12,341 nt of DNA from Candidatus Aegiribacteria sp. (lineage in GTDB: Bacteria; Fermentibacterota; Fermentibacteria; Fermentibacterales; JCC-6), in NCBI GenBank assembly GCA_030640155.1, contig DAOWJX010000208.1, forward strand, positions 1 to 12,341, given 5' to 3'. Of this stretch, positions 7,689 to 12,341 are shown piece by piece. The notes under the pieces are model-generated. The model did not search any database. It had not been told where the DNA came from and worked only from the letters and a program-made list of their open reading frames with translations. The position numbers and the translations under genes were made by a program. Each line of letters opens with the position of its first letter. Within the stretch, counting starts at the first letter, position 1.

Positions 7689-9727
7689 ATCTCTCTCCCT
7701 GCCACAGTAAAAAAGACTGTTGTTCCCGTATCGGAACCTGATTCAATCCATATTCGCCCACCGTGCCGGTCGATTATCCTCTGAACGCTCGAAAGGCCTA
7801 TTCCCGAGCCCTCGTACTCCTCAGACCTGTGCAGCCTTTGAAATGGAGCGAAAATCCTGTTCGCGTATGTCATATCGAAACCGATACCGTTATCCCTCAG
7901 AAAAAAGACCGTTTGATCATCCATGATTTTGTGGCCGAATTCTATTATAGCGGAATCAATGTTTCTGGAAAACTTCAGCGCGTTTGACAGGAGATTCACA
8001 AGGACGATCCGCATAAGTCTTTGATCAACATTAACTTCAGGGCATTCATGAAAGGTGAATTCAACCTCACGATCTTTCCATTCATCTCTCAGCAGCTCAA
8101 GAGCTTCTTCTGCAATAACCGTCATCCCGACTGTTTCTGTTTTCATCGGCTCGCGCCCAAGCCGGGAAAGAGACAGCATATCATCTATCAGAGCGCCCAT
8201 ATTCTGTGCTCCGACCCGCACCCTCTCAAGGTAATGAATTCCCTGTTCATTCAAGTCATCAAAGCACTCTTCGATAAGAAGCTTTGAAAAACCGTCAATC
8301 GATCTGAGCGGCGCTCTGAGATCATGTGAAACCGAATATGAGAAAGCTTCCAGATCGCTGTTGCTGGCATGAAGATCCGCTGTTCTTTCCTCTACACGAA
8401 CCTCAAGTTCATCGTGTGCTTTCCTCAGTTCGTCCTCTGCCCGCTTTCTCCCTGTGAAGTCCTGGAAGGTTTCGATTGCTCCGGCGATGTTCCCCTGTGA
8501 ATCGTAAAGTACTGCCGCGCTGAAATTAAGCCATTTCCCATTCTCACCCAGTTTCGGGAAAAAGTTCTCACCTTCATACGCATTGTCAATAAGTAATGAT
8601 TTCCGGCAGCTGTTACCGTAATATCTTGAGATTTCAAGTTCAGGTGAATCTCCAATCACTATATCCGCCAGAATGGGTCTCTCTTCCGAATAAAATGCTA
8701 ACCACTGCTTTCCCGATCCTATGATTTCATCCGCGGGAATTCCTGTCAGGCTTTCACAGGCTCTGTTCCAGTGTGTTACGATATGATCCCTGTCGATGAC
8801 GATTATCGGCATTGAAGATCCCCGCACCATCTGAACGAGCTTTGTCTGGTTTTCCCGCAGCTCGTTGGTTCGTTCTCTGACTAATTCCTCGAGCTGATTA
8901 CGCTCGCGTTCGACTACCCCTTCGATCTTCCTTCTGACGAACTCACCGGCAGCGCCGTACAGGCAGAAAGCTCCCGCGACAAGAAGCAGAAGAGAGCCAA
9001 TTATGCTAGCCATGTTTTTGAATTCATCTGGCCAATTATCCCACAGAAATCTCTCACCGAGTAGAATGAGTGTCAGCATAACCGCAAGAATAAGGACATT
9101 CAGAAATACATAATACACTCTCGGATCAGTTCTTGTATCCCGTAATCCAAAGAATTTCCTTACCGTTTTTGAATGAAGAAGTCCCCGTGCCAGAGAGAGA
9201 ATAAGGAACCCGTTCACAATTTCCTTGAAGACAATGGAATTCACAACGGTGAGAGGCATTTCCAGATTGGCGGGAGGTGAATTAAAAGTAAAAGCCCATC
9301 TGAATATCGTATACAATAATAAGGTATTAAAAATGCGAAAAATAACTTCGCCCAGATATATATTCCGCCCTTTGCGTGAGAACCATCCAAGCCAGACAAT
9401 CCACAGAGTAAAAGGAGGCACTGAAACGAACGGTCCGTAACCACTTCCTGGAAGCCATAGTATCCACATCGTCTGACAGCCGCCGCAAAGCGCGGACAGA
9501 AGACCGTACTTCCATCCCCAGGCCAGTGTTATCAGCATCGGGAAAACGAGACCGAAAAGAAAACTCATGCGATAAGAGCCGTAGAAAACAAAATCAGCAG
9601 GAAAAAAATTAAGAGCGAATCCAAGCAGCCCGAAAACAATTGAGACTATAAGCTTATATGAAGTGCTTTTATCAATATACAGTTCTCCCAGTAAATATTC
9701 TTTATTACTGTTGTCCTGTATCTTCAT
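7685..9727 (-). CDS. Multi-pass membrane PAS sensor histidine kinase (phytochrome-type kinase core)
   Basis: The protein has 680 residues. About eight hydrophobic segments lie between residues 25 and 258; among them LAWGWKYGLL and GGCQTMWILWLP resemble a membrane region I have seen on other kinases but cannot name. A coiled coil (about 262-300) leads to a PAS domain (about 300-428). HisKA has SVSHDLRAPLRS with H468, and HATPase_c has N582 (N box), D612 in RDNGIGF, and GSGIGL (640-645). The H-box form is that of Cph1-like and light- or redox-linked kinases paired with Rcp1 regulators, and an Rcp1-type gene overlaps its 3' end. No GAF/PHY chromophore module is present, so light sensing is not implied. 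The ATG at 9725-9727 has only a weak upstream purine stretch (GGTTGGA). It is the first gene of the middle block after a 178-base gap. The signal is unknown. Confidence 0.94.
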   Translation of the reverse strand: MKIQDNSNKEYLLGELYIDKSTSYKLIVSIVFGLLGFALNFFPADFVFYGSYRMSFLFGLVFPMLITLAWGWKYGLLSALCGGCQTMWILWLPGSGYGPFVSVPPFTLWIVWLGWFSRKGRNIYLGEVIFRIFNTLLLYTIFRWAFTFNSPPANLEMPLTVVNSIVFKEIVNGFLILSLARGLLHSKTVRKFFGLRDTRTDPRVYYVFLNVLILAVMLTLILLGERFLWDNWPDEFKNMASIIGSLLLLVAGAFCLYGAAGEFVRRKIEGVVERERNQLEELVRERTNELRENQTKLVQMVRGSSMPIIVIDRDHIVTHWNRACESLTGIPADEIIGSGKQWLAFYSEERPILADIVIGDSPELEISRYYGNSCRKSLLIDNAYEGENFFPKLGENGKWLNFSAAVLYDSQGNIAGAIETFQDFTGRKRAEDELRKAHDELEVRVEERTADLHASNSDLEAFSYSVSHDLRAPLRSIDGFSKLLIEECFDDLNEQGIHYLERVRVGAQNMGALIDDMLSLSRLGREPMKTETVGMTVIAEEALELLRDEWKDREVEFTFHECPEVNVDQRLMRIVLVNLLSNALKFSRNIDSAIIEFGHKIMDDQTVFFLRDNGIGFDMTYANRIFAPFQRLHRSEEYEGSGIGLSSVQRIIDRHGGRIWIESGSDTGTTVFFTVAGREI

Positions 9728-9781
9728 GATTTATCCAACCTGTCTGAGTGAACTGATTCAATGCACAGGCTACAATTTAAT

Positions 9782-9810
9782 GTAATTGTCAATTATGCTG
9801 TTCATGTCAA
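9782..9810 (-). promoter_or_regulatory. Possible promoter and operator region for the four-gene signalling block
   Basis: The 178-base gap at 9728-9905 is AT-rich and non-coding. On the minus strand it holds two TTGACA hexamers 18 bases apart (9805-9810 and 9787-9792). The first has AATTAC 17 bases downstream, a weak -10. The second lies inside a perfect inverted repeat TAATTG-T-CAATTA (9783-9795, plus-strand reading). Another short inverted repeat, TCATG-N7-CATGA, covers 9802-9818. A promoter here is expected from layout; the exact boxes are uncertain. Confidence 0.28.
9783..9795. repeat. Perfect 6+1+6 inverted repeat, candidate operator
   Basis: TAATTGTCAATTA is a perfect inverted repeat with a one-base centre, about 60 bases upstream of the membrane kinase start. 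It overlaps a TTGACA hexamer, a placement that would suit a regulator binding site, but no binding protein is evident in the window and AT-rich palindromes arise by chance. Confidence 0.35.
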
Positions 9811-9886
9811 TATCATGATAAGATAAAATGCTATGATTATTCTGCTATACTCATTTTAAAGATATTTTTATTAATTTGAAACTGAA

Positions 9887-9906
9887 ACCCGGTGAAATGC
9901 GCGGGT
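9887..9906 (-). terminator. Weak possible intrinsic terminator after the glycosyltransferase gene
   Basis: On the minus strand ACCCG and CGGGT form a 5-base stem around a 10-base loop, starting at the last base of the TGA stop and followed by a T-rich stretch (TTTCAGTTTC). The stem is short and the T tract interrupted, so the call rests mostly on position at the end of the right block. Confidence 0.27.
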
Positions 9907-10916
9907 CAGGAGCAGACTACAAAATCTTTCCACTCAACCCTGCCAATATCCTCCAGGAATTCTCGAGCCGCATCTCTTGCGCCAGGGACTCTTGTGGCTA
10001 TTACAACTGGAATTTCGGGAAACTCCGAGAGGATGACAGTTCCGGTTACAGGCCTGTTTCTCAGCATTTGCCCCTGCCTGTCTGTATCAGGGTCTATGAA
10101 AGCTTCTATCTCAAACCCCTCATCCTGCAGACACTTTCCCAGTCTTCGCGCGGTCTGCCCGCTCCCGGCGATAAGAACCCGTTTCGCGGACATGCATGGT
10201 ACATATGCAAGATATTTTGCTTTGAGTCTGTAAAACGAGGTCAGCGAATATGAACTGCTGGTCCTGGAGAGCCGATCAGGATGATCCCTCCATCTGAGAA
10301 GTACTTCCGGTACTCGACTGAATCTGAAACCGCGGTTCCATAACCGCAGCCATAATTCGTAATCTTCAGGAAGTTCCCTCTCCAGGTATCCGCCAGCTGA
10401 AAGAACGCTCTCTCTGTGGTAGAATGCGGTAGGGTGCGGAACAGGACTTTCAACGAACAGGTTCTTCTTTATCTCCTCAGGTTCGATCAAGTGATTCAAC
10501 CATTTTTCATACATCCTGTAACCGTCGGTCACAACATCGTCCGGAAAACTCTCAACCTGACAGGATACTACCGTTTCGGGTCCCATTGAAAGAGCAAGAT
10601 TCAACTGCTTTTCAAGTCTCTCCGGCAGGGAAATGTCATCGGCGTCCATTCTTGCTATCCAGTCTCCACGGGAATGGTCCAGTCCTGAATTCAGCGCATC
10701 GACCAACCCACTTCCGGAGGAATGAATAAGACAAAATCTCGGATCCCGTCTACACCAGCCCTTCGCAATGGCTAAAGATGCGTCATCAGAATCATCGTTA
10801 ATAAGAACCGCTTCAAAGTCCTTGAATATCTGACCTGCAATGGAGGCAAGGGCCTCGTTCAGAAAACGGTCCGCATTGCGAAAAGGAAGCACAACCGATA
10901 CGGCGGGATGGCTCAA
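9906..10916 (-). CDS. Family 2 glycosyltransferase fused to a Rossmann-like domain
   Basis: The protein has 336 residues. The N-terminal GT-A fold opens with VSVVLPFRNADRF, has the nucleotide-sugar and metal site MDADD (90-94), and a likely catalytic acidic pair in LPEDYELW (E184, D185), typical of inverting GT2 enzymes that add sugars to polysaccharide or lipid carriers at the membrane. No membrane segment is seen. Residues about 244-336 form a second domain beginning KRVLIAGSGQTARRL, a GxGxxxR nucleotide-binding turn, then an acidic strand end (AFIDPD, 272-277) and VVIATR (304-309). This resembles the Rossmann-like N-terminal part of PglD-type proteins. The TTG start (10914-10916) overlaps the TGA of the thioredoxin gene as TTGA; no nearer family-consistent start is visible. 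Acceptor and sugar cannot be told, and its link to the redox genes beside it is unclear. Confidence 0.9.
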   Translation of the reverse strand: MSHPAVSVVLPFRNADRFLNEALASIAGQIFKDFEAVLINDDSDDASLAIAKGWCRRDPRFCLIHSSGSGLVDALNSGLDHSRGDWIARMDADDISLPERLEKQLNLALSMGPETVVSCQVESFPDDVVTDGYRMYEKWLNHLIEPEEIKKNLFVESPVPHPTAFYHRESVLSAGGYLERELPEDYELWLRLWNRGFRFSRVPEVLLRWRDHPDRLSRTSSSYSLTSFYRLKAKYLAYVPCMSAKRVLIAGSGQTARRLGKCLQDEGFEIEAFIDPDTDRQGQMLRNRPVTGTVILSEFPEIPVVIATRVPGARDAAREFLEDIGRVEWKDFVVCS

Positions 10917-11728
10917 TTGGAGAGGTTCTCAACCGCCTGAAGCAGTTCATCAGGTGTCATTGCAGGACGACCGCAAGCTCCCCCGATACACGGCTGCGCA
11001 TAGGGATACCCTGTCTTTGGCAGGAATAGAGCCTCAATCTCCATACTATCCGAAGGAACTGATGGGTCGAAGTAATCGACGCCTTCGTAGCCGGCGAGTT
11101 CTATCGCTGTCTGAAGCAGTATTTCCGTGAGACTGTCAGTTGAAAATCCGACGACATTAATATGAAGTACAGGATCGGGTGGATCTTCGATAAATACTGT
11201 GTTCTCAATGATCTCCCCGGATACAGCGCTCCGGAAAAACTCCACGTCACGAGCTCCCGCTACTCTCCGGATTTCATTCCCGTAGGCATCATAAATGAGA
11301 GTTATCGGAAGCACATCAGCAAGATTCCATTCTCTTTTCAGGATCAGAGCATCATTCTCGCTCAACCAGACAACCGGTATGGAAAGCTTGAACTTTTCCC
11401 GGAATTCCAGCAGGGTTTCCAGCTCAGGGTCACCGATATCAACCGCTATCGCGACGATTTCGCCTTCCATCGAGCGATATACCTCATCAATATGCGGAAG
11501 CTCTCCAACACAGGGGGTACACCATATTGCCCAGAAATTCACGATTAAAGGTTTGCCTTCAGATGATAAAAGAAGACTGTCCAGTGCATCCCTTCCAACC
11601 AGAAGCAAGCCCTGAGTAACGGATTCACCTTCTGTTCCATGACTCCCCGCATATTTCAACACCGGAATCAGAAACACAAGAACCACCGGAATCCAGAGAA
11701 ATGATCTTAATCTCGTGTATAACATCAT
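10913..11728 (-). CDS. Membrane-anchored TlpA/ResA-like thioredoxin with extra C-terminal Cys-pair domain
   Basis: This 271-residue protein has a hydrophobic segment at about 10-26 that looks like an uncleaved signal anchor, placing the rest outside the cytoplasm. A TlpA/ResA-like thioredoxin fold follows (about 40-180), with active site WCTPC (69-73) in IVNFWAIWCTPCVGELP and the cis-proline at P141 (VLPITLIYD). Such proteins reduce thiols, often during cytochrome c maturation or repair. Residues about 181-271 are an added domain ending with C247-x4-C252 (PCIGGACGRP) and a helix. TlpA proteins are usually shorter (roughly 140-190 residues), so this extension is unusual. The ATG overlaps the upstream stop as TGATG; the next codon is also ATG, so either could start. 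The preceding gene encodes a membrane polyferredoxin, suggesting electrons reach this thioredoxin from there (inference). Confidence 0.88.
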   Translation of the reverse strand: MMLYTRLRSFLWIPVVLVFLIPVLKYAGSHGTEGESVTQGLLLVGRDALDSLLLSSEGKPLIVNFWAIWCTPCVGELPHIDEVYRSMEGEIVAIAVDIGDPELETLLEFREKFKLSIPVVWLSENDALILKREWNLADVLPITLIYDAYGNEIRRVAGARDVEFFRSAVSGEIIENTVFIEDPPDPVLHINVVGFSTDSLTEILLQTAIELAGYEGVDYFDPSVPSDSMEIEALFLPKTGYPYAQPCIGGACGRPAMTPDELLQAVENLSN

Positions 11729-12341
11729 CAGTTTCTACCCGGTCTTAGAACATCATGGTGGATAGCACTGACCGGACAGATAGAAATACACTTCCAGCAT
11801 CTGATACACTCAGCGGAATTCGGTTCTTTGTAGATTGCAATATCGACTGGACAGACAGTTCTGCACCTGTCACACGAGATACAGGAGGAATCAACCCTCA
11901 TCCTGAAAACGGAAGCTTTTCCTGTAATTCCCCAGATGGCACCAAGCGGACAGAGCACTCTGCAGAAAGGACGTTTCGAGGTAATTGACCAGAGAAGCAC
12001 CAACACAAGAACAACGGTTTTCCACGAGAAAAGAAACCCGGTCTGCAAAGTCTCTCCCCCGTCAAACAGAACGAGAGGCCATCCAGCAAAAAGCGTACCT
12101 GAAGGACAGATCACCTTGCAGAACCAGGGATCTCCTCCAGCGCCGGGAATCGATCTGAGAAACAGCGGGAAAAGAACCACGAAGATAAGAAGGACAGCGT
12201 ATTTCGCGTCTCTCCATGAAGAGGGTATGGTCAGTTTAGGAGAAGGGATCCTGTAAAGGAGTTCCTGAAGAAATCCAAATGGACAGACCCAGCCACAGGC
12301 AATTCTTCCGGCAAGGAATCCGAATGTCAGTAGAAAACCGA
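11728..12341 (-). CDS. Membrane 4Fe-4S polyferredoxin, NapH/CcoG-like (5' end outside window)
   Basis: The frame is open from the right edge to a TGA at 11728-11730, giving 203 C-terminal residues; a GTG at 12180 is internal, since clear family sequence continues upstream of it. Visible are CGWVCPFG (15-22 of the fragment), CKVICPSG (74-81) and CRVLCPLG (126-133), the CxxxCP motifs that mark this membrane ferredoxin family. Hydrophobic spans lie at about 46-62 and 104-120. Near the C-terminus are two classic 4Fe-4S binding sets, CISCDRCRTVCP (153-164) and CIRCWKCISICP (178-189). Relatives include NapH, CcoG/RdxA and YccM, which carry electrons at the inner membrane. Linkage to a TlpA-like gene by a TGATG overlap suggests electron supply to extracytoplasmic thiols. 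No nitrate-reductase gene is visible, so I do not use the name napH. Confidence 0.9.
   Translation of the reverse strand, partial: GFLLTFGFLAGRIACGWVCPFGFLQELLYRIPSPKLTIPSSWRDAKYAVLLIFVVLFPLFLRSIPGAGGDPWFCKVICPSGTLFAGWPLVLFDGGETLQTGFLFSWKTVVLVLVLLWSITSKRPFCRVLCPLGAIWGITGKASVFRMRVDSSCISCDRCRTVCPVDIAIYKEPNSAECIRCWKCISICPVSAIHHDVLRPGRN

Noticed and set aside
7685..9727. Bacteriophytochrome (light sensor) reading of the Rcp1-paired kinase
   Set aside because: The kinase core and partner fit that group, but there is no GAF/PHY chromophore module; the input is a membrane region plus PAS.
9887..9906. Confident rho-independent terminator after the glycosyltransferase
   Set aside because: The stem has only five pairs and the downstream T tract is interrupted, so it is listed only as a weak possibility.
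11728..12180. Start of the polyferredoxin gene at GTG 12180
   Set aside because: The same frame continues to the window edge and encodes the family motif CGWVCPFG upstream of this codon, so the start is outside the window.
1..12341. CRISPR array, tRNA, rRNA, insertion sequence or prophage elements
   Set aside because: No spaced direct repeats, tRNA-like folds, transposase motifs or phage genes were seen; the window is almost fully occupied by minus-strand coding sequence.

Overview
The window holds nine protein genes, all read from the minus strand, in what look like three transcription blocks. Many stop and start codons overlap (TGATG, TTGA, ATGA, GTGA) and five of the eight best-supported or refined starts plus the edge ATPase are GTG or TTG. 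Base composition is moderate (roughly half GC, by eye). The gene families suggest an environmental, probably anaerobic, Gram-negative-type bacterium: membrane polyferredoxin, TlpA-like thioredoxin, PAS/GAF/Cache kinases, and a STAS plus anti-sigma-like kinase pair. I cannot name the phylum from the sequence; an FCB-type or deltaproteobacterial lineage is only a guess. No tRNA, rRNA, CRISPR, transposase or phage gene was seen.

Right block (12341 to 9906, entering from the right edge): the C-terminal part of a membrane 4Fe-4S polyferredoxin of NapH/CcoG type, then a membrane-anchored TlpA-like thioredoxin with an extra C-terminal domain, then a family 2 glycosyltransferase fused to a Rossmann-like domain. 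The first two plausibly form a route moving electrons through the membrane to an extracytoplasmic thiol protein. The glycosyltransferase is coupled by a start/stop overlap but has no evident redox role.

Middle block (9727 to 2583): four signalling genes, tightly packed. They are a multi-pass membrane PAS histidine kinase, a single-domain Rcp1-type response regulator, a receiver-PAS-PAS protein without kinase or output domain, and a very large hybrid kinase (Cache-HAMP-GAF-PAS-HisKA-HATPase-REC). None carries a DNA-binding or enzymatic output domain, so the output is elsewhere.

Left block (2381 to 1, running off the left edge): a STAS anti-anti-sigma-like protein, a GHKL serine-kinase/anti-sigma-like protein, and a large P-loop ATPase of STAND-like type with HEAT-like repeats. 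The ATPase gene is open from a GTG at 1607 to the window edge and is easy to miss because neither its ATG nor its stop is present. A partner-switch pair apparently co-transcribed with a STAND-like NTPase is the most unusual thing here. It could be a partner-switch-controlled NTPase effector, but this is inference.
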